Assembly: GCF_900129135.1 (NCBI RefSeq)
Contig: NZ_FQVI01000002.1
Location: forward strand, 1 to 64,000
Length of the DNA: 64,000 nt
Reading direction: 5' to 3'
From: Lactonifactor longoviformis DSM 17459
GTDB taxonomy: Bacteria > Bacillota > Clostridia > Lachnospirales > Lachnospiraceae
The notes beneath the pieces were generated by a model. It searched no databases, was not told where the DNA came from, and worked only from the letters and a program-made list of their open reading frames with translations. Within the stretch, counting starts at the first letter, position 1; the number at the start of each line of letters is the position of its first letter. The position numbers and the translations under genes are program-made. This document shows, one piece after another, positions 9,901 through 17,667 of this stretch.

Positions 9901-11954
9901 TTTTCCTTGAGAATCGTGGTGTCAATGACATCATTGCTCTTCTCAATCATTACTTCCGGCTCAGTAAAGGTATAGAAATCTCTTGTTTTTGCATAATATA
10001 CCCTCTGTTTTCCGTAGCCATCCTCAGCAACTCTGGACGCCCAGTATACAATGTATTCACCTGTCTTCTCATCGTAGGTCGCCTCCGGGGCCCAGGTACA
10101 GCCTGCGTCATCCCTTGCAACCTCAACCATACGCTGCTCAGACCAGTTTACCAGGTCCGTGGATTCCCATACCATTAAGGATTTGCTTCCTGCTCTCTGT
10201 GCACGGTTCCAGTCGTTATTTCCATAAATTTTTAAATCTGTGGCGATCATATAGAACTTATCGCCTTCCGGAGAGCGGAGGATATAAGGATCTCTCACGC
10301 CCTGCTCCCCTAACTTTGATGTGAGTACAGGATCGTTATTGTTTAAGTCAGTCCAGTTTAATCCGTCCTGGCTGGCAGCAAAATACACCTGCTCGCCATT
10401 AGAATATTTTTCACCGGCAAAGTAAGTAAAGAAATAGTCTGTATAATCTGACTCTTTAATTTCTTCCGGTGCAGCCTTTACTGTAAACGTAAAGTCTTTC
10501 TCTATACTTAGTGTACCATCACTGATAATAGCTGTCATGGTAACTTCTGTATCCTCTGCGGGACGTGTCACCTGTCCTGCAGGTGTAGGGTCATAGCCCT
10601 CATTTTCATGTTCCTTTACATCTACAATTTCTTCATGATCAGTTTCCCATGTTACTGTTGTATCATAGGTAGAAGCGGTAGGCAGTGTTATGTTGCCGTA
10701 CACTTCCTCATAGGGAAGCTCCAGGGCATCAGCTGCTTCCTGCAGTCTCTCGGAAGGATTTACCGCAGTCACAGTCACCTGAAAGGTTTCATTCACAGTC
10801 TCGCCATTTGTTACAAAGGATACCGGAATCTCTACCACAGCGTCTTCATCTGTGGGAGGTTTTACAGTACCGTCAGCTGCAATTACATCGGTATTGGACG
10901 GAGTGCCCCATGACAATTCCACTCCGTCTACTTTAGCGGGAAATGCCAGCTTGGTAGAAATAGCATCTGCGCCCGCATTCCCATTCAGCATAGCACTGTG
11001 TATATCCGCTTTTATGTAATCACTAAAGTCTGTGACAGCATTTGCCTTTACCTCTTCTTCTGACATAGCATAATTAGCAATAGCAAAATCGGCGATCTGT
11101 CCCTGGAACAAACCGTCCGCGCTGTATACGGATTTTCCAATATAACCGCTGGAGCCGTCTGCGTCCACAAAGGTAGAGAGGTCAAAAGGATTGTTGCCGG
11201 TTCCTACTTTTTCTCCGTTCAAATACATAGCTGTTGTCTCTCCATCGTAGACAATCGTATACGTCTGATAACTTCCGTCAAGGAAAGCCCCTGTGTCAGG
11301 AATAATATTATTTTCTTTTGCCCAGGCACCTGTAGAGTTATACGGTTCCTGCTGTGCAACAGACAGCTTCATCTTTTTACTGCCGTTTGCCGGAGTAAAG
11401 AAAGTATAATTCCAGCTGTCTTTTCCCAAGGCCCACAGCATCTGATCGGCTGCTCTGGTGTTCGCAACTGTTACCGACACCGTCATAGTATTGTCTGTGA
11501 GAATACCTGCCGGAAGCTTTACATATCCGTTGCCGTCCAGTTTCAGAGTGCTTACTCCATTATATGTATTTACATTCTTTTCAGAAAGATTTTCAAGAGT
11601 TCCGTCCATGCCTTCCTGGGCATTGTTCTTCAGCAGGCCGTCCTGAACCTCCATGCTGTAATGTACAATCTCCTGATCCTCCTCTTCCGCAGCAGCAGGC
11701 TGCGCCTCGTCTTCCAGACTTACTGCAGCGGGAGCAGCACTCAGGTCGTTCTCTTCCGTCTCACTTTCTTCCTGCGTCTCCCCGTTTTCCACGGCTGGCT
11801 CGTCTGTGTCCTCATCCTGCTGCTGATCCTCTGTGCTTAGTTCTGCTGCACTGTCATTCTGCAGAGCGGAAGCCATTGCCGACGTAGGAGTGGATGTAAT
11901 CACCACTGTTCCCGTAAGGAAAAGCACAGCCAGTCTTCTCATTCTTTCTTTCAT
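6918..11954 (-). CDS. Secreted dual-GH43 arabinan-degrading enzyme with LamG domains and wall-binding repeats
   Basis: 1678 residues from ATG 11954 (GGAGGAGAATTC upstream); the longer frame to 12035 lacks a ribosome site. Order: signal peptide (1-30), acidic Glu/Asp-rich linker, LamG domain (about 97-300), two atrophied bacterial Ig-like domains (310-500), first GH43 domain (VRDPYIL near 553, Asp in DVIDTTIL near 678, Glu in GVEGPTIF near 727), second LamG (819-1021), Ig-like linker, second GH43 (YADPDIDV near 1121, IDPSIF near 1261, REAITV near 1310), then about 10 wall-binding repeats from about 1455. Both five-bladed propellers keep the family's Asp/Asp/Glu triad. GH43 enzymes include alpha-L-arabinofuranosidases, endo-arabinanases and beta-xylosidases; the neighbouring ara operon and GH127 gene favour arabinan. 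Exact activity of each domain is inferred. Confidence 0.88.
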   Translation of the reverse strand: MKERMRRLAVLFLTGTVVITSTPTSAMASALQNDSAAELSTEDQQQDEDTDEPAVENGETQEESETEENDLSAAPAAVSLEDEAQPAAAEEEDQEIVHYSMEVQDGLLKNNAQEGMDGTLENLSEKNVNTYNGVSTLKLDGNGYVKLPAGILTDNTMTVSVTVANTRAADQMLWALGKDSWNYTFFTPANGSKKMKLSVAQQEPYNSTGAWAKENNIIPDTGAFLDGSYQTYTIVYDGETTAMYLNGEKVGTGNNPFDLSTFVDADGSSGYIGKSVYSADGLFQGQIADFAIANYAMSEEEVKANAVTDFSDYIKADIHSAMLNGNAGADAISTKLAFPAKVDGVELSWGTPSNTDVIAADGTVKPPTDEDAVVEIPVSFVTNGETVNETFQVTVTAVNPSERLQEAADALELPYEEVYGNITLPTASTYDTTVTWETDHEEIVDVKEHENEGYDPTPAGQVTRPAEDTEVTMTAIISDGTLSIEKDFTFTVKAAPEEIKESDYTDYFFTYFAGEKYSNGEQVYFAASQDGLNWTDLNNNDPVLTSKLGEQGVRDPYILRSPEGDKFYMIATDLKIYGNNDWNRAQRAGSKSLMVWESTDLVNWSEQRMVEVARDDAGCTWAPEATYDEKTGEYIVYWASRVAEDGYGKQRVYYAKTRDFYTFTEPEVMIEKSNDVIDTTILKENGSYYRYSKDESKKCIKADKVDTLLHANPVDLNTPVLNNQGGVEGPTIFKLNEDDNSKWKYCLLVDNYGGIGYYPLVSNDLDGDFTKLTEGFRMPSRARHGTPMRITAEEYKNVVEAYGVPAKEEEESKEPVLEYNFESDAGNSIADTGKGDNHADDGTAYGNAKFAVDGETGSRVLQLDGSSNTYAAFPQGFMDGRNVMTISMDVKSQMSSGNFFTFTYGLNSNKYNFLKVSGKNVRYAITQDSYSKENEVKTADGADLGKWQNVTLVVDGTKLDMYLDGVLVDSNENAKVLTSDLGKNLSAYLGKSFYSGDGYFKGSFDNVKVYNRALTADEINDEISEAAIVKVAADGYTISNQSIDKNTKKIHLDISRNNSEKADLTKVPLDITVSPNAVLEQENKKELNLTKPAEIKVTVNGREEVWTVEAALANNTVLPGEYADPDIDVLDGKFYIYPTTDGFSGWSGTQFHAFSSEDMINWVDEGVIVDVASNDAVAGTNENGVDIAGVPWAVGSAWAPTIEEKNGSYYFYFCAKESNGKSAIGVAVSDSPNGPFVAEETPLVTMDLCSQNGVSMGQTIDPSIFTDPDTGKSYMLFGNGSAAIVELGEDMISLVPDTMQNLEGAKDFREAITVTKRDGIYHFTWSCDDTGSANYHVNYGTSDSLYGPIAFQKTILSKDASESILGTGHHSILQIPGKDEYYIAYHRFATPLGQYDSGLGYHRETCIDKLEFDAETGLMKEVTPTQEGITEPVSLTVEGWEQDGDRWSYVNPDGSYVVNDWKLIDGKWYHFDKSGYMQTGWLQLGNTWYYLNADGAMATGWVLDGKTWYYLKSSGAMATGWLQLGSTWYYLKSSGAMATGWLQLGSTWYYLKSSGAMATGWLQLGSTWYYLKSSGAMATGWLLDGKTWYYLKSSGAMATGWLLDGKTWYYLKSNGAMVTGWLLDGKTWYYLKSNGAMATGWVKVSGKWYYLYNSGAMASNTWVGRYYVNASGVWTKTR
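6960..7570 (-). repeat. Near-identical 60-bp coding repeats in the GH43 protein
   Basis: About ten 60-bp units, several differing by only a few bases (plus-strand TTCAGATAGTACCAGGT recurs), encode WYYLKSSGAMATGW modules. The near-identity at DNA level suggests recent duplication or recombination within the array. Confidence 0.88.
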
Positions 11955-12182
11955 GAATTCTCCTCCATTCATAATTAATGTTTGCTTGTATAGACCTTCT
12001 GCGGTCATACTTGACAAATTCACTGCCAAAATCATAGCATCTGTACAGGTTTTCCTCTACGAACAACCATTTGGAAAAAGTGGAATATTTTACATGGAAA
12101 ATTATTTGGTACGTTTTTATTGGAAACATGTTTGTTTTTTTACAGACATGTTGAACCATTTACATACAACCAAAAGAAATCC

Positions 12183-12230
12183 AACAAAAAACAGCGGATT
12201 ACTTCCTTTCCCTGGAAATAACCGCTGTTA
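12183..12230 (-). terminator. Rho-independent terminator after araD
   Basis: Minus strand AACAGCGG(T/A)TTATTTCC pairs with the downstream GGAAGTAATCCGCTGTT arm and is followed by TTTTTTG. It ends the araR-A-B-D transcript and separates it from the GH43 gene. Confidence 0.88.
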
Positions 12231-12240
12231 TCATCAAAAA

Positions 12241-12933
12241 TTATTTACTTTGTCCGTAATAAGCATTTGCACCGTGTTTTCTGTAATAATGTTTATCCTG
12301 AAGTGACTGGGGCGCCGGTTCTACCTGTGGATTCAGCATCTCACAGCGGGCAGCCATCTTGGCCACTTCCTCCAGCACTACAGCATTGTGCACAGCCTCA
12401 TGGCCATCCTTTCCCCAGGTAAATGGGCCGTGGTTCTTACATAAAACAGCTGGAACCGCCTCGTAATCCCTGTCTGTAAACAGTTCAGCAATCAAAAGCC
12501 CCGTATTTTTTTCATAAGCTCCGTTAATCTCCTCTGCATTCAGACAGCGGGCACAGGGAATCTCCCCATACATATAGTCCGCATGTGTGGTCCCATAGCA
12601 GGGGATGCCCCTTCCCGCCTGCGCCCAGCTGGTAGCCCATGCAGAATGGGTATGAACAATCCCCCCAATCTTAGGAAATGCCTTATACAGCTCCAGGTGG
12701 GTAGGCGTATCAGAAGAAGGATTATATTCCCCCTCCACACGGTTCCCGTCCAGATCCATGACCACCATGTCCTCCGGCGTAAGCTTATCATAGTCCACAC
12801 CGCTGGGTTTTATGACAAACAACCCTTTTTCCCTGTCAATGCCGCTTACATTTCCCCATGTAAAAGTAACCAGTCCATACTTGGGAAGCAGCATATTGGC
12901 CTCATATATTTCTTTTTTCAGTTCTTCTAACAT
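12241..12933 (-). CDS. araD: L-ribulose-5-phosphate 4-epimerase
   Basis: 230 residues, the usual length for class II aldolase-fold AraD. It converts L-ribulose 5-phosphate to D-xylulose 5-phosphate, the last step of L-arabinose catabolism. Metal-ligand histidines are visible in [11 protein letters not shown] and in [10 protein letters not shown], and the family motif GPFTWGKD is present. Start ATG 12933 is preferred over 12945 because GGAGGTTGTT precedes it. Last gene of the araR-araA-araB-araD operon; a 114-base gap with a palindrome separates it from araB, and a strong terminator follows. Confidence 0.95.
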   Translation of the reverse strand: MLEELKKEIYEANMLLPKYGLVTFTWGNVSGIDREKGLFVIKPSGVDYDKLTPEDMVVMDLDGNRVEGEYNPSSDTPTHLELYKAFPKIGGIVHTHSAWATSWAQAGRGIPCYGTTHADYMYGEIPCARCLNAEEINGAYEKNTGLLIAELFTDRDYEAVPAVLCKNHGPFTWGKDGHEAVHNAVVLEEVAKMAARCEMLNPQVEPAPQSLQDKHYYRKHGANAYYGQSK

Positions 12934-12945
12934 AACAACCTCCAT

Positions 12946-13047
12946 ACTGTAAAAAGGGACACCCCATACCCATTTTGGGACAGGGCAAACTCATTTTGTC
13001 ATTTTGGGACGTGTTCTTCTGCGAAGGAACACGTCCCCTTTTCTTCA
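12946..13047. repeat. REP-like palindrome in the araB-araD gap
   Basis: GGGACGTGTTC (13006-13016) and GAACACGTCCC (13027-13037) form an 11-bp perfect stem with a 10-base loop. It is preceded by three spaced TTTTGGGAC/AAAGGGAC-like blocks (12953-13010). The layout resembles the short REP/RAYT-associated palindromes scattered between genes in Firmicutes. No transposase is nearby. It could alternatively act as an intra-operon terminator or mRNA stabiliser. Confidence 0.55.
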
Positions 13048-14649
13048 TCACTTCAAGTTATCCACAGCCGCCCGTTCAATAGGCAGTCCTTTTTTATACC
13101 TTTCAATAAATACTTCAAATCCTGCCACATCTGCAGGATCCGGCTCCATCCGCTCTCCCTCGTCACCTGCAAATACTTTTTGAGCCAGGTATTCGTCAAG
13201 GCTTTCCCCGGCGTCTTTGTTTATCATATAGGAGGCAAGAAGCGCAATTCCCCATGCGCCGCCCTCTCCTGCGGTCTCCATCACAGATACCGGAGAATTC
13301 ATGGCAGCTGCCATTACCTTCTGTCCTACGCCTTTTGTCTTGAAGAGTCCTCCGTGCCCCAGAATCTTATCGATCTGGACGTCTTCTTCTTTTAACAGAA
13401 TGTCAAGTCCTACTTTCAGCGCTCCCAGTGCGGTATACAGATGTGTTCTCATAAAGTTTGCCAGATTAAACCGGCTCTCCGGTGTACGGACAAACAACGG
13501 GCGTCCCTCTTCAAAGTTTGTAATATGTTCTCCTGAGAAGTAGCAGTAGGATAACAAGCCCCCGCAGTCTGGGTCGCCCTCCAGCGCTTTATGATATAAA
13601 GTGCCAAACAGCTGATTCATATCTACCTTCATTCCAAAGGATTCTGCGAATTCCCTGAAGATTCCTACCCACGCGTTCAGATCCGATGTGCAGTTATTGG
13701 AATGAACCATGGCTACCAGATTACCAGTGGGAGTGGTTACCAGGTCGATCTCCGGATATGCTTTCGAGAGTTCCTTTTCAAGAACAATCATGGCAAACAC
13801 TGAGGTTCCGGCGGATACATTTCCGGTTCTCTTTGCCACACTGTTCGTAGCGGCCATACCGGTCCCCGCATCTCCTTCCGGAGGACAGAATGGGATTCCA
13901 GGCTGCAGGTTTCCGGATACGTCCAATAGCTTTGCCCCTTCTTCTGTCAGTTCACCGGCTTTTTCGCCGGCGACTAATACCTTTGGAAGGATTTCCTCCA
14001 GCTTCCAGCCGTAATTCTTATCTGCAACCAGCTCATTAAACTGCCGCATCATATCTGCATGAAAGTCCTTTGTCTCCACATCAATGGGAAAGGCCCCGGA
14101 AGCTTCCCCCACTCCCAGAACTTTCCGGCCGGTCAGTTTCCAGTGCACATAACCTGCAAGGGTTGTGAGAAAGCGGATCTGTGAGACATGCTCTTCTCCA
14201 TTGAGAATTGCCTGATACAGGTGAGCGATGCTCCATCTCTGGGGAATATGGTAATGAAACAGCTCTGTCAGTTTTTCTGAAGCCTCTCCGGTAATATTGT
14301 TTCTCCAGGTACGAAAAGGAACCAAAAGATTATCTTCTTTGTCGAACGCCATATAGCCGTGCATCATACCGCTGAAGCCAATGGCCCCGATCTTTGTTAG
14401 AACTGTACCGTATGTTTCTTTCACGTCTGCAGCCATCTGGGCATAACTTGCCTGTAGGCCTTTCCAGATATCCTCCAGGGAATACGTCCAGATACCGTCT
14501 AAGTAGCTGTTTTCCCACTCATAACTTCCAGAAGCAATGGGGGCATTATCCTCTCCCACCAGAACCGCTTTGATCCTGGTAGAGCCGAACTCGATTCCAA
14601 GTGCTGTTTTTCCGCTCTCTACAGCATTTTTAATACTATTCACATCCAT
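13048..14649 (-). CDS. araB: Ribulokinase (FGGY family)
   Basis: 533 residues from ATG 14649 (GGGAGGTTTTTAGC upstream). It phosphorylates L-ribulose to L-ribulose 5-phosphate with ATP in the cytoplasm. The N-terminal FGGY phosphate-binding segment ([16 protein letters not shown], residues about 16-31), the [10 protein letters not shown] motif and the C-terminal nucleotide-binding glycine-rich segment ([20 protein letters not shown]) are present. It is the clostridial type, which looks somewhat like xylulokinases, but its place between araA and araD fixes the assignment. The gap to araA is 41 bases, consistent with co-transcription. Confidence 0.93.
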   Translation of the reverse strand: MDVNSIKNAVESGKTALGIEFGSTRIKAVLVGEDNAPIASGSYEWENSYLDGIWTYSLEDIWKGLQASYAQMAADVKETYGTVLTKIGAIGFSGMMHGYMAFDKEDNLLVPFRTWRNNITGEASEKLTELFHYHIPQRWSIAHLYQAILNGEEHVSQIRFLTTLAGYVHWKLTGRKVLGVGEASGAFPIDVETKDFHADMMRQFNELVADKNYGWKLEEILPKVLVAGEKAGELTEEGAKLLDVSGNLQPGIPFCPPEGDAGTGMAATNSVAKRTGNVSAGTSVFAMIVLEKELSKAYPEIDLVTTPTGNLVAMVHSNNCTSDLNAWVGIFREFAESFGMKVDMNQLFGTLYHKALEGDPDCGGLLSYCYFSGEHITNFEEGRPLFVRTPESRFNLANFMRTHLYTALGALKVGLDILLKEEDVQIDKILGHGGLFKTKGVGQKVMAAAMNSPVSVMETAGEGGAWGIALLASYMINKDAGESLDEYLAQKVFAGDEGERMEPDPADVAGFEVFIERYKKGLPIERAAVDNLK

Positions 14650-14690
14650 GCTAAAAACCTCCCGTGTATTTTGCCTGATTATATCATATT

Positions 14691-16187
14691 TTATTTAAAA
14701 AGGACAGAATTCCACATTAACTCATTTCTGAAACTGCGGATCTTTGTATCCTTATCAATCACAACACTCTCAATTCCCATAGCTGCAGCCCAGTCACACA
14801 TCTGCTCTGTGGTAAGGTCATAAGAGAATGCCGTATGATGTGCTCCACCAGCGTAAATCCATGCTTCGGCTCCGGTTGCCAGGTTCGGCTCCGGTGTCCA
14901 GAATGCGGTTGCTACGGGAAGCTTCGGCATTGCCTTTTCTGTCTTCTTGCAGTCTACATCATTGATAATCAGTCGGAAGCGGTTGCCCAGATCGATTAAG
15001 GATGTTGCGATGCCGTGTCCTTCCTTTGCCGTAAATACAAGGCGGGCAGGATCCTCTCTGTCACCCATGGACAATGGATTCACTTTAATGCTGATAGGTC
15101 CGTCACAAATGGTCGGGCAGACTTCCAGCATATGAGCCTGCAGAATTCCCTCTTTTCCAGGCACAAGGTTATAAGTGTAATCTTCCATGAAAGAGGTTCC
15201 TTTTGCGTTCTCGATCCCCTGAGTCATAATCTTCATCAGGCGTACCATAGCCGCTGTCTTCCAGTCACCTTCTCCGCCGAATCCATAGCCTTTTTCCATT
15301 AATCTCTGGATTGCCAGACCCGGAAGCTGTTTTAAGGATCCCAGATCTCCGAAATGGGTTACGATTGCCTGATAGTCCTTTTCCTCCAGGAATTTCTCAA
15401 ATCCGATTTCGATTCCGGCCTGTACTGCCACATGTCTTTTGAATTCTTCCGGATCTCTGCCCTCCAGTAAGATTTCATATTTATCATAGTATTCTTCTAC
15501 CAGTGTATCGATATCACCCTGGGATACCTGCTCTACATACTCGGCGATCTCATTTACCGGATATGCGTCAATTTCCCAGCCGAATTTAATCTGTGCTTCT
15601 ACTTTATCTCCCTCAGTCACTGCAACATTTCTCATATTGTCAGCCACACGGCACACACGGATATGGCTGCTTTCCATGATTCCCACAGCTGTGCGCATCC
15701 ACTGGGCGATTCTCTTCTGTACTTCTTTATCATCCCAGAATCCAACGATGACCTTTCTCTCGATTCCCATCCTGGATACAATATGACCGTATTCTCTGTC
15801 ACCGTGCGCAGACTGATTTTCATTCATGAAATCCATGTCAATGCTGTCGTATGGAATCTCCTGGTTAAACTGTGTATGTAAATGCATCAATGGCTTTCTG
15901 TATTCCTGAAGCCCTAAGATCCAAGACTTAGCAGGTGAAAATGTATGCATCCAGGTTATCACACCGGCGCAGTTCTCATCAGAGTTGGCCTCATTAAATG
16001 TCTTACGGATCAATTCATTTGTGATTAACGTTGGTTTCCACACAACCTCATAGGGGAGCATGCCAGACTTATTTAAAGACTCTACGATAATTTTAGAATG
16101 CTCCGCCACTTTTGCCAGACATTCGTCTCCGTATAAATCCTGTGAACCTGTTGCGAACCAAAACTGATACTTCTTTGCTGCTTTCAT
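14691..16187 (-). CDS. araA: L-arabinose isomerase
   Basis: 498 residues, the typical family length (about 500). It isomerises L-arabinose to L-ribulose using a divalent metal, usually Mn2+. The N-terminus ([14 protein letters not shown]) and the region [17 protein letters not shown], which holds an active-site Glu, match the family closely, as does the C-terminal [11 protein letters not shown] histidine segment. Start ATG 16187 follows AAGGAGGATTTTTCA. It lies 34 bases after araR, so regulator and enzyme share a transcript. Confidence 0.96.
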   Translation of the reverse strand: MKAAKKYQFWFATGSQDLYGDECLAKVAEHSKIIVESLNKSGMLPYEVVWKPTLITNELIRKTFNEANSDENCAGVITWMHTFSPAKSWILGLQEYRKPLMHLHTQFNQEIPYDSIDMDFMNENQSAHGDREYGHIVSRMGIERKVIVGFWDDKEVQKRIAQWMRTAVGIMESSHIRVCRVADNMRNVAVTEGDKVEAQIKFGWEIDAYPVNEIAEYVEQVSQGDIDTLVEEYYDKYEILLEGRDPEEFKRHVAVQAGIEIGFEKFLEEKDYQAIVTHFGDLGSLKQLPGLAIQRLMEKGYGFGGEGDWKTAAMVRLMKIMTQGIENAKGTSFMEDYTYNLVPGKEGILQAHMLEVCPTICDGPISIKVNPLSMGDREDPARLVFTAKEGHGIATSLIDLGNRFRLIINDVDCKKTEKAMPKLPVATAFWTPEPNLATGAEAWIYAGGAHHTAFSYDLTTEQMCDWAAAMGIESVVIDKDTKIRSFRNELMWNSVLFK

Positions 16188-16221
16188 TGAAAAATCCTCC
16201 TTAAAATAAATTTATATACTT

Positions 16222-17319
16222 TTATATTTGGGGTTTCGTTGATGCCCTGACAATTAATTCCGGCTGAATCAGCCGTTCCACCTTGCTTTTTTCCTCGGGT
16301 ATCTTCTGGATCTGCTCCAACAGCAGCTCCGCTGCCATCTCTCCCAGCTTTTCCTGGGGGTGGGCGATAGTAGTTAGAGGTACAATCCCATTTTCAGCAA
16401 TCAGAGAATTGTCGTACCCTGCCACAGCAATATCTTCCGGTATTCTTCTGCCGCATTTCTGCAGTGTTTTCATCACCTCCAGGGCAATCTGATCGTTGTA
16501 GCATACTACAGAATCCATATCCATGCCATATTCCATCATCTGACGGATCGCAAGTGCCGGTTTTTTCTTTCGGTCTTCCGTATGGAACCATACAACCATA
16601 TCAGGATCGTACAACTTTCCAGCTTCCTGAAGAGCTCTTACATACCCTTTGTGGCGCTCTCTGCCCTGGCTGTCATCTGCCTTGAATACCCCGGCGATTT
16701 TTTCCCGCCCGGTATCCAGAAGATGCTTTGTGAGAAGATAACCCCCCTGACTGTCATCCATAAGTATGTGAGGCTTATGCTTCATCTGGGCATAAGTCCC
16801 CTGGATGAAGATATAAGGAATCTCATATTCATCCAGCATTGCATACAAGTTCATATTATTGCACAGAATCTGGCTCTTGCTGGGCTCTATGATCAGTCCA
16901 TCAATATCCTTGGTCAGAATATCCTCCAGGGCCCTGGCCTCATTGGTTCTGCTGTTGCCTGTATTTTTCAGAATAATGCTGTACCCGTTGGAGGTAAGCA
17001 CCCGGTCAATCCCCTGGATCAGACGGGGAAAGATATAATCCGATATGTACGTCGTAATCACTGCAATATTTCTGGAATTCTTTCTGTGGCGCATCCTTTC
17101 AGAGCAAAAGGTACCCCGCCCATGCTCTGCAACCACAAATCCCTCATTTTCCAGAATCGCCAGGGCTTTGCGCACTGTATGCCTGCTGATCTGGTATGTA
17201 GACGACAATTCATTCTCAGAAGGCAGCTTTTCTCCGGGCTTTACTCTGCCGGACAAAATGTCATCCTTCAGCTGTTCCATTAACAGATAATACTTTGTTT
17301 TACCGCTTTCTCCTGCCAT
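16222..17319 (-). CDS. araR: Arabinose-responsive repressor, GntR-type HTH fused to LacI-type sensor
   Basis: 365 residues from ATG 17319 (GGAGGGTTTGAT upstream). Residues about 1-75 form a GntR winged helix (GEKLPSENELSSTYQISRHTVRKAL, then GRGTF wing); about 80-365 form a periplasmic-binding-protein-like sensor (DGLIIEPSK, DSVVCYNDQIA, VAGYDNS). This fusion is the hallmark of Bacillus-type AraR, in which L-arabinose releases DNA. It is the first gene of the ara operon. Several TACAAG/CTTGTA inverted repeats in its promoter and leader imply autoregulation of the whole operon. Effector identity is inferred from context. Confidence 0.92.
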   Translation of the reverse strand: MAGESGKTKYYLLMEQLKDDILSGRVKPGEKLPSENELSSTYQISRHTVRKALAILENEGFVVAEHGRGTFCSERMRHRKNSRNIAVITTYISDYIFPRLIQGIDRVLTSNGYSIILKNTGNSRTNEARALEDILTKDIDGLIIEPSKSQILCNNMNLYAMLDEYEIPYIFIQGTYAQMKHKPHILMDDSQGGYLLTKHLLDTGREKIAGVFKADDSQGRERHKGYVRALQEAGKLYDPDMVVWFHTEDRKKKPALAIRQMMEYGMDMDSVVCYNDQIALEVMKTLQKCGRRIPEDIAVAGYDNSLIAENGIVPLTTIAHPQEKLGEMAAELLLEQIQKIPEEKSKVERLIQPELIVRASTKPQI

Positions 17320-17354
17320 ATCAAACCCTCCATTACCCCTATGGCCAATATCCT

Positions 17355-17370
17355 TGCAAGTAAGCTTGTA
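17355..17370. promoter_or_regulatory. Putative AraR operator O3 (TGCAAG-N4-CTTGTA)
   Basis: Inverted repeat one base off the perfect 16-bp site at 17468-17483. It lies in the araR leader about 35 bases before the start codon, where a bound repressor could block elongation or initiation. Confidence 0.6.
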
Positions 17371-17467
17371 GTAAGTGAATCAAAACGTATCGTTACAATG
17401 GTGGTAGAATGTGCTGATTTTATCCAGGCAGATGGTAAAATCATCTCAATGTTAAATGTGCAACTTC

Positions 17468-17483
17468 TACAAGCTCACTTGTA
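17468..17483. promoter_or_regulatory. Putative AraR operator O2 (perfect TACAAG-N4-CTTGTA)
   Basis: Perfect 6-4-6 inverted repeat, 16 bp like the Bacillus AraR operator but with different half-site bases. It lies downstream of the predicted araR promoter, in the untranslated leader. Confidence 0.7.
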
Positions 17484-17511
17484 AAGGTATTGTTATTCAA
17501 ATGGCATTTCT

Positions 17512-17551
17512 TACAAGACATATTATATAACTTGTATGGATGTGTTGACAA
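17512..17551 (-). promoter_or_regulatory. araR-araABD promoter with overlapping operator O1
   Basis: On the minus strand TTGTCA (17551-17546), an 18-base spacer and TATAAT (17527-17522) form a good sigma-A promoter. TACAAG/CTTGTA half-sites (17531-17536 and 17512-17517) bracket the -10 box, and another ACAAGTTGT overlaps the -35. Repressor bound here would exclude RNA polymerase. The predicted leader is about 190 bases. Confidence 0.72.
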
Positions 17552-17592
17552 GTTGTATTCTAAAAAACATATCTGCAAAACTCCATCCCTCC

Positions 17593-17621
17593 TTGCGCCA
17601 TATTTCCCGCTCCTGTATAAT
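17593..17621 (+). promoter_or_regulatory. Promoter of the spermidine-synthase-like gene
   Basis: TTGCGC, a 17-base spacer and TATAAT lie about 46 bases before ATG 17668. The transcription start this predicts excludes the longer upstream reading frame (17536) as the true N-terminus. Confidence 0.7.
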
Positions 17622-17667
17622 ACCATTAAATACTACGATCAGCTGTTTGCTGAAAGAAAGGAAGACT

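Noticed and set aside
16582-17283. Plus-strand open frame of 233 codons opposite araR
   Set aside because: Fully antisense to a well supported regulator; no family resemblance or ribosome site.
17536-17667. Longer N-terminus of the spermidine-synthase-like protein
   Set aside because: The frame upstream of 17668 contains the promoter for the gene and has no ribosome site.
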